Under the pieces are notes generated by a model, which was not told the DNA's origin, did no database searches, and worked only from the letters and a program-made list of their open reading frames with translations. The position numbers and the translations under genes were made by a program. Shown piece by piece: positions 7,648 through 16,051 of a stretch of 33,700 nt of DNA. Position 1 is the first letter of the stretch, and every line of letters starts with the position of its first letter. The DNA is from an uncultured Verrucomicrobiales bacterium (GTDB lineage Bacteria; Verrucomicrobiota; Verrucomicrobiia; Limisphaerales; JAYPXF01), in assembly GCA_937893495.1 (NCBI GenBank), contig CALBIE010000620.1, forward strand, positions 1-33,700, written 5' to 3'.

Positions 7648-8019
7648 TTAGAGCAATCCGGTGCGGGCGTCTTCTTCCGTTTTGAAAATGGAGAATATCT
7701 GGTTGAGGCGAACAAGACCGAAGACGCTCTCCACCCGGTCGCTGAGCCCGAACAGCCCGATGCGACCTTCAAAAGCGCGCGAGTTCTGGTAATACTCGAC
7801 CAGCGTCGCCAGCCCGGAGGAATCGATATAGCTTACCCCGGAGAAATCCATCAGGAGCACGCTGGTTTTGTCAGCAATCACGGTTTGGAGCAACTCGCGC
7901 ATTCGGGGAGAATGCTGGAGGTCAATATCGCCGGAGAGCGCAATCAGCCGCACTCCATCTTCGGTACCCGACTCCTGCCAATCCATCGCGCGCCAGCCTA
8001 AGCCGGTTTGATTCTTCAT
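7648..8019 (-). CDS. STAS-domain protein (MlaB-like subunit or anti-sigma factor antagonist)
   Basis: The 123-residue protein is a single STAS domain at about 22-115. It has the LSGDIDLQHSPRMRELL opening and the conserved loop SGVSYIDSSGLATLVEY, with Ser67/Ser68 where partner-switching antagonists are phosphorylated. The first 11 residues are uncertain because a second ATG lies at 7986. Two readings fit. As the first gene of an mla-type operon it could be MlaB, the STAS subunit that stabilises the ATPase. Because the operon ends with a phosphatase/kinase-like protein, it could instead be a phospho-regulated antagonist. The DSSG loop, which keeps a phosphorylatable serine, leaves the second option open, and the two are not exclusive. 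Confidence 0.85.
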   Translation of the reverse strand: MKNQTGLGWRAMDWQESGTEDGVRLIALSGDIDLQHSPRMRELLQTVIADKTSVLLMDFSGVSYIDSSGLATLVEYYQNSRAFEGRIGLFGLSDRVESVFGLVRLNQIFSIFKTEEDARTGLL

Positions 8020-8371
8020 TCAAAGAAAGAAATACGACCAGCACCGGGAACGGGCGCATCCGCGCACTGTCCCCGTGCCGGAGCGCGGCTGTGTCGGAGA
8101 CCAGCCGCAGCGGGTTCGCCAGTCGAGTGGGATGGTGCAGTCCAAGGCATTCGTCCGGAAGAGGCTGCTGCGACCGGCCTTTCAGGCACAGTCGCGCTCC
8201 GGCGGCTGTGTGCGGATGCGCCCCATGGGGATCCGGACGGCACCCACTGCTCCTGATTCGGAACCTCAGAATGAGTACCATCGCCTCGGGAGCAGTTTGT
8301 CAGACGATTCAGGGTGGTAATGGATTGTTGTGCCTTGCACGTTTCCCGCGGCTTCCTCAGTTTCTGCGGCG
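8020..8371. other. Gene-free region between divergent genes, containing a palindromic element
   Basis: The region separates the STAS-mla operon (minus) from the MFS gene (plus), so it should hold both promoters. No convincing -35/-10 pair stands out. The central part is the inverted-repeat element at 8052-8223. Open frames crossing it on either strand lack protein-like character. Confidence 0.5.
8052..8223. repeat. Long imperfect inverted repeat (MITE- or REP-like)
   Basis: The left arm (8052-8093) and right arm (8187-8223) are imperfect reverse complements. Both carry GGGCGCATCCGC at the outer end and GCCGGAGCGCG[G/A]CTGTG at the inner end; the left arm has about five extra bases between them. 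About 93 bases lie between the arms. The element sits 32 bases upstream of the STAS gene start. No transposase is inside it. Confidence 0.65.
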
Positions 8372-9736
8372 ATGGATCAAATGGACCAGGCAAGCGAAAG
8401 TCAGCCCGAGCGTTTTCCGCCGGGGCTGTCCCACGCGTTTCTCTTTGCAACGTGCAACGCCCTGTCCTTTCCCATCGTGTTCGGGAGTCCGATGATTCTC
8501 TACGCCAAGAGCCTCGGCGCCACCGCGACGGTATTGGGAATCCTGGCGGGAATGATGCCGCTGCTGGTGATTCTGCAAATCCCCGCCACGAAACATGTAC
8601 CGCGCTTTGGTTATCGGCTCTTTGTATTGATCGGTTGGGCGGCACGAACGGTTGTCTATTTCGGTCTGGTCTGCGTGCCGTTGTTGACGGTGCTCGAGCC
8701 AGCCACGCGCCTGGCCCTGCTGCTTTCGTTAATGTTTGTGTTCACCATGTTGCGCGGAATCTTCAGTTGTGCCTGGTTGCCATGGATTACCTCCCTGGTA
8801 CCAGAGAATATCCGTGGACGCTACCTTGCCGTCGATTACGCCTGCGTGCAGTTGAGTGGTTTTGTGGTCGTCCTGAGCGCCGCCTGGTGGTTGGGTGCGG
8901 AATCTTCGCCGACCCGCTTCGCCGGGCTGTTTCTCTTCGGCGCGCTGGCCGGATTGGCAAGTTTGTTTTTTCTGGGGCGCATTCCCGAAGTCGCGCCCCC
9001 TGAAGCGGTGCGGGAATCAGCCGCGCCCGTTCCGTGGAAGGAAATCCTGTTGCATCCCCCTTTTCGAAAGTTACTGAGCTTTTCCATGATCTGGGCTTTC
9101 GCGTTCGGTGGAATCGCTCCGTTCACTGTCGCCTGGCTCAAAACCGAGGCGGGATTGCCGGTCGATTCAATCCTCAAGGTAACGGCTATAACGTACCTCG
9201 GCGGATTGGTGGCGGTCGGCTTGATGTCCCGTCGGCTGGACGCATTCGGGAGCAAACCCGCGATGCTGTTGGCGATGATGTTGTGGCTGGCGCTGATCGG
9301 TTGCTGGGTGGCCCTCTCGCTCGGCGTTCTGCCGATTTCGTACGCCGTACTCGTTCCCCTTCACGTGGTGATGGGTTTCGCCGGAGCTTTAGTCGGCATG
9401 TCGATGATGCGTCTGGTCATGGGGGTCATTCCCACCATGGGTCGAAGCCATTTCTTTGCGCTGTTCTCGGTCACAGCCAATGTCTCCATGGGCGTCTCGC
9501 CGATCTTATGGGGCCTGTTGCTCGATGTATTGCGAGAATCCGGGGTTGCCCGCGAGCAATGGGGCGTGGGTCACTATACTGTGTTCTTCGTCGGGGTTGG
9601 CGTCTTCGTGGCGGGGGCGTTGATCCTTTGCTTTCGCTTAAGCGAGCCTGCCGCGGTTCCGATGAATCGGCTGCTGCGCGACATCCTGATTGAATCCCCG
9701 CAGCGGCTCTGGATTCGATTCTGGCCGCGCCGTTAA
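8372..9736 (+). CDS. Major facilitator superfamily transporter
   Basis: The 454-residue protein has about twelve hydrophobic segments and a short charged N-terminus. The start ATG at 8372 (MDQMDQAS) is preferred over the upstream TTG frame; a second ATG lies three codons on. The first half contains ATVLGILAGMMPLLV, and a loop after helix four reads VPENIRGRYLAVDY, typical of MFS cytoplasmic loops. The substrate cannot be told. It precedes a convergent DUF1080 gene and a glycan-degradation group, so uptake of a sugar or related product is possible but unproven. The closely spaced 3' ends with the next gene (13 bases) show no obvious hairpin terminator. Confidence 0.85.
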   Translation: MDQMDQASESQPERFPPGLSHAFLFATCNALSFPIVFGSPMILYAKSLGATATVLGILAGMMPLLVILQIPATKHVPRFGYRLFVLIGWAARTVVYFGLVCVPLLTVLEPATRLALLLSLMFVFTMLRGIFSCAWLPWITSLVPENIRGRYLAVDYACVQLSGFVVVLSAAWWLGAESSPTRFAGLFLFGALAGLASLFFLGRIPEVAPPEAVRESAAPVPWKEILLHPPFRKLLSFSMIWAFAFGGIAPFTVAWLKTEAGLPVDSILKVTAITYLGGLVAVGLMSRRLDAFGSKPAMLLAMMLWLALIGCWVALSLGVLPISYAVLVPLHVVMGFAGALVGMSMMRLVMGVIPTMGRSHFFALFSVTANVSMGVSPILWGLLLDVLRESGVAREQWGVGHYTVFFVGVGVFVAGALILCFRLSEPAAVPMNRLLRDILIESPQRLWIRFWPRR

Positions 9737-9749
9737 ATCGGATTCGCCG

Positions 9750-10505
9750 CTATTTTTCGAGCGGGTAAAGATCGAGCCGCCGATAGAAAAGTTCGGCGTT
9801 GTTCGATTGGATCAGAATCTTGCCCGACTTGGGATCGGCATTCTTGCCGTCAACCATCACGCGGCCGTTGACGGTCAACTTGACGTTTCCGTCGCGATTG
9901 ATGATTTCAATCTGATTCCATTCGCCCAACGGTTTTTCCACTTCATCCGGCCCACGAAAGTCGATCTTGTTTTCCCAGGCACCTTTTCCCGGGCGGTCAA
10001 AGCGTTTGGTGTTACTGACTCCGTTCGCCGTCAATGAGGCTCCGCTGATGAGGCAAAGATCGCCGGTGGCGCCTTCGAGAAGCTGGCACTCCTGCGATTT
10101 CATAAAGAGTTTGTCCTCGCCGGTGGCGTTGAAGAACAGGCCCGCATCCCGCCCGCGCCCCTTGCCGTCCCAGGTCTTTTTGCCCCACTTGAACTCAGCG
10201 ACCAGGCGATAGTTTCCGTAACTTTTTTTCGTGGCGAGATAAGCCATGTGTTGACCGCTCACCCGCAAGACACCGTTTTTGTAGGTATAGACGCCATCAG
10301 GATCCTTGTTCAGGTCGGGCGGATTCTTGCGGTCACTCGAGTTGCGAATGTAGCTGTAGAAATTACTGAGGTCTTTGCCATTGAGAAGATGGACCACTTT
10401 GGGTGATTTCTTATTCCTTTCGGCAGCATCGGTAGTAGCCGTGGCGGCAAGGAGAACGACCGACCACAGAATCATCGTCCGACGAATATTAATATTTGTT
10501 TTCAT
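9750..10505 (-). CDS. Secreted DUF1080 protein (3-keto-disaccharide hydrolase-like fold)
   Basis: The 251-residue protein starts with a signal peptide (ILWSVVLLAATATTDAA, about residues 12-28) and then one DUF1080 domain, a concanavalin-like beta-sandwich. Family landmarks are LLNGKDLSNFYSYI near the start, NYRLVAEFKWG, RDAGLFFNATGED, ECQLLEGATGD, GEWNQIEIINRDG, LTVNGR and ILIQSNNAELFYRRLDLYPL at the end. Members are abundant in Planctomycetes and Verrucomicrobia, and some act on 3-keto sugars; the substrate here is unknown. It stands alone on the minus strand, divergent from the first sulfatase gene. Confidence 0.85.
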   Translation of the reverse strand: MKTNINIRRTMILWSVVLLAATATTDAAERNKKSPKVVHLLNGKDLSNFYSYIRNSSDRKNPPDLNKDPDGVYTYKNGVLRVSGQHMAYLATKKSYGNYRLVAEFKWGKKTWDGKGRGRDAGLFFNATGEDKLFMKSQECQLLEGATGDLCLISGASLTANGVSNTKRFDRPGKGAWENKIDFRGPDEVEKPLGEWNQIEIINRDGNVKLTVNGRVMVDGKNADPKSGKILIQSNNAELFYRRLDLYPLEK

Positions 10506-10748
10506 GGATAGGTAACGCCGATTTTAACCACCAGCAGAACCGGAGGAAAGAAAATGCTGTTGCATACCGGCAAAAATCGCCCCAGTAATCCGGTTCCTTC
10601 ATTTAACGTGCGCGCCGAACACCGGACTGGTTTGCGGGCCACGCACGATCTTCGCAATGGACGGCATCCCGAGCACCCGAAAGAAACTTCCGGGTCATAC
10701 ACCTGATTGCTCGATATCCCGACGAAGTTCCCTCACATTTGGAGCGTC

Positions 10749-12353
10749 ATGGCATCAAGAATTGTTATTCGGGCTTTGGTCATTCCCTGGGTATTTGGGT
10801 GTCTCGTCATTGGTCATTCCGCCGCCGCCCGGCTCCCCAACATCATCATCATCTATGCCGACGATCTCGGTTACGGCGATCTGTCATCCTACAATCCCAA
10901 CGCGGCCTACAAGACGCCGCGCCTCGACCGCATGGCGGCGGAAGGGATTCGCTTCACCGACGCCCACAGTCCATCGACCATCTGCTCCCCCTCGCGTTAC
11001 GGACTCTTTTCGGGGAACCAGGTCTGCCGCACGGGTCGCGGAACCCGGGCCTTCGAGGGTCCGGGCGGTCCAAGCTACATCAAGCCGGGCGAACTCACCA
11101 TCGGAGAGATGTTGCGCTCTCAGGGTTATCGGACCGGCGTCTTCGGCAAATGGCATGTCGGACTGACGTGGTATGACAAGAACGGCAAACAACTGGGTGG
11201 CGGGTTCAAGAACTCGTTGCTCATCGACTACCAACGCAGCACGCCACTGGAGGACGGCCCGAACCAACGCGGGTTTGATGAATCCTTTGTCACACCCAAC
11301 TGTCCGACCACCGATCCGCTCTACGTTTACATCGAGAACGGCATGGTAAAGACCCCGGCCAGCCAACGCCACAAACGTGGCAACCTGCCCAATCCCGGCG
11401 GAAAATGGCGCTGGGATAATGACGAAGGCTGGATGGCACCGGACTACAGATTCGTTGACGCGGATCTCCTCTTCTACGACAAGACCCTGGACTTCATCAC
11501 CAGGCACCGGAAGAATCACTCCGACAAACCCTTCTTCGCCGTCTTCTCCACGCAGATTTCCCACGCCCCGGTCCTTCCCGCGCCCGAGTTCAACGGGAAG
11601 ACCAAGGGCGGCCCTCGGGGTGATTTCGTGTTCGAACTCGACACGCTCACCGGCCGCCTGCTCGACGCGATCAAACGCATGGGAATCGATGATGATACTC
11701 TCGTTCTCTTCACCTCCGACAACGGACCCGAAACCGTCCACACAGACTGGATGCGCCAGGATCACCATCACGATGCCGCCGGTGGCTACCGCGGCATGAA
11801 GCGGGACGGTTGGGAAGGCGGCCATCGCGTTCCGTTCATTGCCCGCTGGCCCGGCCGGATACCTCCCGGGCAGGTGTCCGAACAATTGATCAACACCACC
11901 GACATCTTCGCCACCCTCGCTTCAGTGACTGGCCATGGACTTCCCGATGACGCCGCGGTGGACAGCTTCGACCTGCTTCCCGCGATGCTCGGAACGGCGA
12001 AGAAACCCATTCGTCCTCACATGCTTACGCAAAGCTTTCGCGGCGAATTCCAGCTTCGCCAGGGCGATTGGAAATACCTCAACCACATGGGCTCCGGTGG
12101 AAACAACTACACGCGCGGCAATCTCCTGAAATACGCCCTACCCGAAACCGCACCCGACGCGACCGGCCAACTCTTCAATCTCGCCAAAGATCCCGCTGAA
12201 ACCACGAACCTTTTCTTTAGCGAATCCGGCAAGCGCAAAGAATTACAGGCACTGTTAAAGAAGCTGACCAGCAAAGACGGCGGCCGCACGGCTCCGGTAA
12301 ACCGGAAACCGATCGGAATTGGGAATATCCCCCGCTTGTCTTCGGTGCGGTAG
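10749..12353 (+). CDS. Secreted formylglycine-dependent sulfatase
   Basis: The 534-residue family S1 (arylsulfatase-type) sulfatase has an N-terminal signal peptide ending near SAAARLP. The ATG at 10749 starts the signal peptide and has GGAG four bases upstream. Metal-binding Asp residues are in IIIIYADDLGYGD. The catalytic Cys79 lies in TICSPSRYGLFSG, the CxPSR signature modified to formylglycine. Other landmarks are FGKWHVG and FTSDNGPE with a later HRVPFIARWPG. It would remove sulfate esters from glycans in the periplasm or outside. The exact substrate is unknown. It is followed by a sialidase-like gene and a second sulfatase. Confidence 0.93.
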   Translation: MASRIVIRALVIPWVFGCLVIGHSAAARLPNIIIIYADDLGYGDLSSYNPNAAYKTPRLDRMAAEGIRFTDAHSPSTICSPSRYGLFSGNQVCRTGRGTRAFEGPGGPSYIKPGELTIGEMLRSQGYRTGVFGKWHVGLTWYDKNGKQLGGGFKNSLLIDYQRSTPLEDGPNQRGFDESFVTPNCPTTDPLYVYIENGMVKTPASQRHKRGNLPNPGGKWRWDNDEGWMAPDYRFVDADLLFYDKTLDFITRHRKNHSDKPFFAVFSTQISHAPVLPAPEFNGKTKGGPRGDFVFELDTLTGRLLDAIKRMGIDDDTLVLFTSDNGPETVHTDWMRQDHHHDAAGGYRGMKRDGWEGGHRVPFIARWPGRIPPGQVSEQLINTTDIFATLASVTGHGLPDDAAVDSFDLLPAMLGTAKKPIRPHMLTQSFRGEFQLRQGDWKYLNHMGSGGNNYTRGNLLKYALPETAPDATGQLFNLAKDPAETTNLFFSESGKRKELQALLKKLTSKDGGRTAPVNRKPIGIGNIPRLSSVR

Positions 12354-12502
12354 GTCCGCCACTGGCGCCAGAAAATTAGCCGGACGTCACAAGGACAGCA
12401 TCGCTACGTCCGATGACAATAACCGCCCTGACAGTCAGTCCGCGTACACCGCCGCTTGCGGCCGGCGGGCGCGGCGCGGAGATCGGCAACGAAGCCGAGC
12501 TG

Positions 12503-12532
12503 TTGACACGGCCGGACTATTTCGTCTGTATT
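12503..12532 (+). promoter_or_regulatory. Possible promoter before the sialidase-like gene
   Basis: A perfect TTGACA (12503-12508) is followed 17-18 bases later by CTGTATT, a weak -10 match. Only about eight bases then remain to the ATG at 12540, so a transcript from here would be nearly leaderless. Confidence 0.25.
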
Positions 12533-12539
12533 TGGTGCC

Positions 12540-13775
12540 ATGCAAACGCCCCCCGTCGGTCTGCTCCGATTAATTCTTTTCGGATTCCTGATAGGCTCGA
12601 TGACCGGCTCCATCGCCGCAGCGGCGGGCCTGGTCATCCTGCTCGATCTGCCCGGTTCGGGAACTGATCCTGATCGCATTGATTACGCCAAGCTGCCGCG
12701 CCTCAAGGGCGATCACGCCGTAGTCAGCATCGCCACGCGAAATGATCGTCCGGAAGTGGACGGACGCGTTGACCTGCGCAACTTCCGCTTCGAACTTCAC
12801 AACTACCTCGCGCACTTCGGCGGACGTTTCTGGTGCATCTGGAGTGACGGCCCGGTGGTCGAGGACGAACCCACGCAGGAGATTCGCTACGCCACGAGCA
12901 AAGACGGTCTGCGCTGGTCGGATTCGAAATCCGTCACCGGCACGCCGGCTGCGCCGTATGCCTTCATCGCGCGCGGACTTTGGATTCGCAACGGCGAATT
13001 GCTCGCGCTGGGTGCGCATTACAAGGGCAAGGGCGCGTTTGGCGTGGACAAAGAACTGGAACTGCACGCCTGCGCGTGGGACGAAAAGAAGGGCGAATGG
13101 TCTTTCAAACAAAAGCTCTACGGCAACGCCATCAACAACTTCGCGCCGCAACGCCTCGCCTCCGGTGACTGGATCCTTACGCGCCGCGATTCGCGCTTCA
13201 ATGTATCGGTGCTCATCGGCGGGGTGAAATCGCTCGACGACTGGCAGTCGTTTCCCGTCGTCGGCATCGGCGAGGTGAAGGGGTTTCGACCGGACGAACC
13301 CATCTTCTGGCCGCTGCCCGACCAGACGCTATACGCGCTCTACCGCGACAACGGCGGATCGCGGCGGGTGTTTCACTCGACCTCAACCGATCAGGGCCGA
13401 ACCTGGGGCAAGCCGGTCATGTCCAATTTTCCGAACTCCACCAGCAAGCTGTTCTCGATGAAAACCAGTCGCGGTTATCGCGTGTTGGTGCTCAACGCCA
13501 ATCCCAATATCGGCCGGCGTGAACTGCATCTCGCGGTCAGCAAAGACGATCGGATCTTCACCCGCCTGGCGTGGCTGGACATCCCGGCCCCGCCGGAGAA
13601 TGAGGCCGTCAATACCGTTTCGTTGCGGAAGAAATTTTCCGCCGGCATCGGAACGCTTCAGTATCCGCACGTCATCGAACATGATGGATTTCTCTACATC
13701 GCCTTCTCGCGCCTCAAGCTGCAGACTGAAGTCCTGCGGGTGCCGCTGGATGCCATCGAAGCCTTGCTGAAATAG
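12540..13775 (+). CDS. Sialidase-like (BNR/Asp-box) secreted protein
   Basis: The 411-residue protein has a hydrophobic signal or anchor segment (about 8-36) and a predicted six-bladed beta-propeller. An Asp-box STDQGRTW is seen at about residue 282, and a second, weaker one (TSKDGLRWSD) near 119. Arg-containing strands such as QEIRYATS and LYALYRDNGGSRRVFHS resemble those of exo-alpha-sialidases. The catalytic set (Arg triad, Tyr/Glu pair) could not be confirmed by eye, so the substrate may be sialic acid or another sugar. Its stop is one base before the next sulfatase start, so the two are probably co-transcribed. Confidence 0.75.
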   Translation: MQTPPVGLLRLILFGFLIGSMTGSIAAAAGLVILLDLPGSGTDPDRIDYAKLPRLKGDHAVVSIATRNDRPEVDGRVDLRNFRFELHNYLAHFGGRFWCIWSDGPVVEDEPTQEIRYATSKDGLRWSDSKSVTGTPAAPYAFIARGLWIRNGELLALGAHYKGKGAFGVDKELELHACAWDEKKGEWSFKQKLYGNAINNFAPQRLASGDWILTRRDSRFNVSVLIGGVKSLDDWQSFPVVGIGEVKGFRPDEPIFWPLPDQTLYALYRDNGGSRRVFHSTSTDQGRTWGKPVMSNFPNSTSKLFSMKTSRGYRVLVLNANPNIGRRELHLAVSKDDRIFTRLAWLDIPAPPENEAVNTVSLRKKFSAGIGTLQYPHVIEHDGFLYIAFSRLKLQTEVLRVPLDAIEALLK

Positions 13776-13776
13776 T

Positions 13777-15132
13777 ATGGTGCGACCCCTGCTCACCTAC
13801 GGCCTCAGTCTCATCTGCGCCTGCGCAGTGAATGCGGAACGGCCGAACATTATTCTCATTCTCGCCGATGATCTCGGCTATGGCGACATCGGGTGTTTCG
13901 GGAACACCATCAACCGCACGCCACATCTCGATCAATTGGCGCGCGAGGGACTACGGTTGACGGATTTACATTCCAACGCCGCCAACTGTTCGCCGACCCG
14001 GGCCGCGCTGTTGACCGGTCGATATCAGCAACGGATGCGGATCGAAGGCGCGCTCGGCGAGAATGCGCCGGGTTTGCTCAAGAGTGAAATCACCATCGCC
14101 GAGCGGTTGCATGAAGCCGGATACGCCACCGCGCTCTTCGGCAAATGGCATCTTGGCTACAAATCGGCCAACGGCCCTTTGCTTCACGGCTTTGAGGAGT
14201 TCATCGGCCATCTCCACGGGGCCACCGATTACATTTCGCATGTGGACAAATACGGACGGATGGACTGGTGGCACGGCGATCAGCCGACAGTGGAGGCGGG
14301 GCACAACACGGAATTGATCACCCGGCATTCCGTCGGCTTTATCGAACGCTATCGCGACAAGCCGTTTTTCCTGTTCGTGTCGCATTCGGCAATCCACTTC
14401 CCCTGGATGAATCCGGGAGACGAGGCGCATCGAACAGCCGGAACACGGTATGAAGGCAAATTGGGAAAACTTGGCCCCCACGCAAACGGACCCCTGCAAC
14501 CGGTCGTGCAGCGGATGATCGAGGACCTGGACAAAAGCGTCGGCCGGATCGTGGCGACCGTCCGGCGATTGAAACTTGAGAAGCGGACACTCATTTTTTT
14601 CACATCGGACAATGGCGGGATCGTGAAGGAAGCGGGCGTGCCGATTGTTCCGTCGAACCGGATTTCCAGCAATGCGCCGTTGCGCGGTCAGAAGCATGGC
14701 CTTTACGAGGGCGGCCATCGGGTCCCGACCATCGCCTGGTGGCCCGGCAAAATTGAAAGAGGCGGCACTTCCGGAGAAACGACGATGACGATGGACCTGT
14801 TTCCGACCCTGCTCGAACTGGCGGGTTTGAATCAACCAGCACCCGACTCCGCCAGCCGACTTGATGGCATCAGCCTCGTCCCGTTGCTCACCTGCGGCAA
14901 GGCCCTGCCGCCGCGCAAATTGTTCTGGCGTCAGGGAGATTCGCGCGCGGCTCGATCCGGCAATTGGAAGATCGTCAGTATCCATCAGCAACCGTTTGAG
15001 CTTTACGATTTGGAACACGATCTCGCCGAACGGCGAAGCCTCGCGCAAGAACACCCGGACAAACTCCGCGAACTGATGGAGAAACATCAGGCCTGGGAAC
15101 GGGAGGTGACATCGGGTTCGCCGCGAGACTGA
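13777..15132 (+). CDS. Secreted formylglycine-dependent sulfatase
   Basis: The 451-residue family S1 sulfatase has a short signal peptide (LLTYGLSLICACAVNA). Metal site residues are in IILILADDLGYGD. Cys71 in NCSPTRAALLTG is the formylglycine precursor; Thr instead of Ser follows the Pro, a common variant. FGKWHLGY, FFTSDNGG and HRVPTIAWWPGK complete the fold. Its start lies one base after the sialidase-like stop, arguing for coordinated action on a sulfated, possibly sialylated glycan. The C-terminal domain ends in FELYDLEHDLAE, typical of the family. The sulfatase-maturing enzyme is not in the window. Confidence 0.92.
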   Translation: MVRPLLTYGLSLICACAVNAERPNIILILADDLGYGDIGCFGNTINRTPHLDQLAREGLRLTDLHSNAANCSPTRAALLTGRYQQRMRIEGALGENAPGLLKSEITIAERLHEAGYATALFGKWHLGYKSANGPLLHGFEEFIGHLHGATDYISHVDKYGRMDWWHGDQPTVEAGHNTELITRHSVGFIERYRDKPFFLFVSHSAIHFPWMNPGDEAHRTAGTRYEGKLGKLGPHANGPLQPVVQRMIEDLDKSVGRIVATVRRLKLEKRTLIFFTSDNGGIVKEAGVPIVPSNRISSNAPLRGQKHGLYEGGHRVPTIAWWPGKIERGGTSGETTMTMDLFPTLLELAGLNQPAPDSASRLDGISLVPLLTCGKALPPRKLFWRQGDSRAARSGNWKIVSIHQQPFELYDLEHDLAERRSLAQEHPDKLRELMEKHQAWEREVTSGSPRD

Positions 15133-15187
15133 GCGTTGGTGACTGTGGAAAAACACAACGCGGCGGAGTCGGAACCCAAGGGGAGCA

Positions 15188-15228
15188 CGCCCGCCTCGGG
15201 CGTTGGTTTGTGCGCCCTCGCGCAAACC
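15188..15228. repeat. Two adjacent hairpins of a palindromic repeat
   Basis: The first hairpin is CGCCCG-CCT-CGGGCG (15188-15202). The second (15205-15228) pairs GGTTTGTGCG with CGCGCAAACC through one G-T pair around a CCCT loop. Such hairpin pairs, preceded by GGGAGCACG, look like interspersed palindromic units. Confidence 0.5.
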
Positions 15229-15452
15229 GTCTTGAAGCCAACGCTGATCCGGAGCCTTACGATTGGTAAACCCGACCTTCCCACCGGACGACCCGCTCGA
15301 ACGTGCTCTGCACCGCCAAATTGCCTTGCTTCTCCGATGAATGGATTGAAGATTTGGCCTCGCGATTACCCGGGACCGTCGTTACGCCAGACTGTTTTGG
15401 AGAACCCAACCGCGGAATGGGAGATGACCGTTTAGAGATTAGATAATGTATG

Positions 15453-15533
15453 ATGGGCATCGACCCTGAGACCTGGGAAAACTGGGAAAACGACCAGGTT
15501 CCCGGCAAAATTCTCAAACAACTTGGGATATAA
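15453..15533 (+). pseudogene. Possible remnant of an XRE-type helix-turn-helix regulator
   Basis: Twenty-six codons read MGIDPETWENWENDQVPGKI and then LKQLGI before a stop. The spacing of the DPETW and NWEN words and the final KILKQLG resemble the recognition helix and C-terminal end of XRE repressors. It is too short to be functional and too short for a firm call. Confidence 0.25.
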
Positions 15534-15730
15534 GCAAGAAGGACGAACTTATTGAACCATCCGACTCGTTGCTCACCGAGTTGCGGCGATTGATCGCCGA
15601 TGCCCGCCAACAGGTCGCGCAGGTTGCCAATGCCGCCCTGCGGCGACAATTGGGCTGGACTCACTTCCAGAGGAACATACCGCTCAAAAACGACCTCCTC
15701 GTGAAATGCGAGATCGCCATGGAGGGAAGC
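15533..15730 (+). pseudogene. Internally deleted DUF1016/YhcG-like nuclease remnant
   Basis: The frame reads SKKDELIEPSDSLLTELRRL, a stretch like the start of YhcG-type (DUF1016) PDDEXK proteins, and continues through ADARQQVAQVANAAL. It then jumps directly to LGWTHFQRNIPLKN, which in the family lies much further along. After about 50 codons it dissolves into repeat sequence. The order suggests an internal deletion, leaving a dead fragment. The identification rests on recognisable words, not on an alignment. Confidence 0.45.
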
Positions 15731-15746
15731 GCCAAAGCTCAAAACT

Positions 15747-15790
15747 CTTCTCCCTCGCCCCCATCGGGGGAGAGGGCCGGGGTGAGGGGG
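15747..15790. repeat. G/C-rich interspersed palindromic repeat
   Basis: CTCCCTCGCCCCCATCGGGG continues into GAGAGGGCCGGGGTGAGGGG. The two halves form an imperfect hairpin, (C)TCCC-rich against GGGA-rich, around an AT. It lies between the nuclease-like and transposase remnants. Confidence 0.5.
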
Positions 15791-15819
15791 CAACTTGTGA
15801 AATTCGCCCTGCTCAAGCT

Positions 15820-15961
15820 CTACGGCCAGGAGTTCACCCTCACTGACCATTCCCGTCATGTACGAATGCACCCGGGCTGCGATGTCGCCTCCGATCATCG
15901 GTTCGCGATTCTTCGTGGAAAACACAATGTGGGCGAAATTGCAATGGAGAGATTGGGGCAT
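15820..15961 (-). pseudogene. N-terminal remnant of an IS200-type (Y1) transposase
   Basis: About 46 codons from the ATG at 15961 read MPQSLHCNFAHIVFSTKNRE and on to SYMTGMVSEGELL, the characteristic start of IS200-like transposases (MPQSL..HIVFSTK). The frame then runs into the G/C-rich repeat and unrelated sequence. The HUH motif and catalytic Tyr region are missing, so it is inactive. It belongs to a different subgroup from the intact transposase at 2297-3229. Confidence 0.6.
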
Positions 15962-15968
15962 TATTCGC

Positions 15969-16051
15969 GCGTCCCTTCAGGACGCCGTTGTTATTGGTTT
16001 CGTTCCCCGGACTGAAGTCCGGGGCTTTTTTTGGGTGATGCTTTCAGCATC
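15969..16051. repeat. Three consecutive hairpins with a common loop type
   Basis: GCGTCC-CTTCA-GGACGC (15969-15985), CCCCGGAC-TGAA-GTCCGGGG (16005-16024) and GATGC-TTTCA-GCATC (16037-16051) follow each other. The stems differ, but the loops are TTCA or its complement. They lie directly upstream of the IS200-type remnant's start codon, where such elements often carry the hairpins recognised by their transposase. Confidence 0.6.
16005..16032 (+). terminator. Strong hairpin plus T-run, intrinsic terminator on the plus strand
   Basis: A perfect 8-bp GC-rich stem with a TGAA loop is followed by CTTTTTTT. It could end plus-strand transcripts coming from the sulfatase group about 870 bases upstream, although it may be a fortuitous property of the hairpin repeat. 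Confidence 0.5.

Noticed and set aside
13966-15225. A 419-codon open frame on the minus strand
   Set aside because: Antisense to the second sulfatase, extending into the hairpin repeat; no recognisable domain.
15257-15961. A 234-codon open frame on the minus strand as a complete transposase
   Set aside because: Only the first 46 or so codons resemble an IS200-type transposase; the rest is read-through of repeat and remnant sequence.
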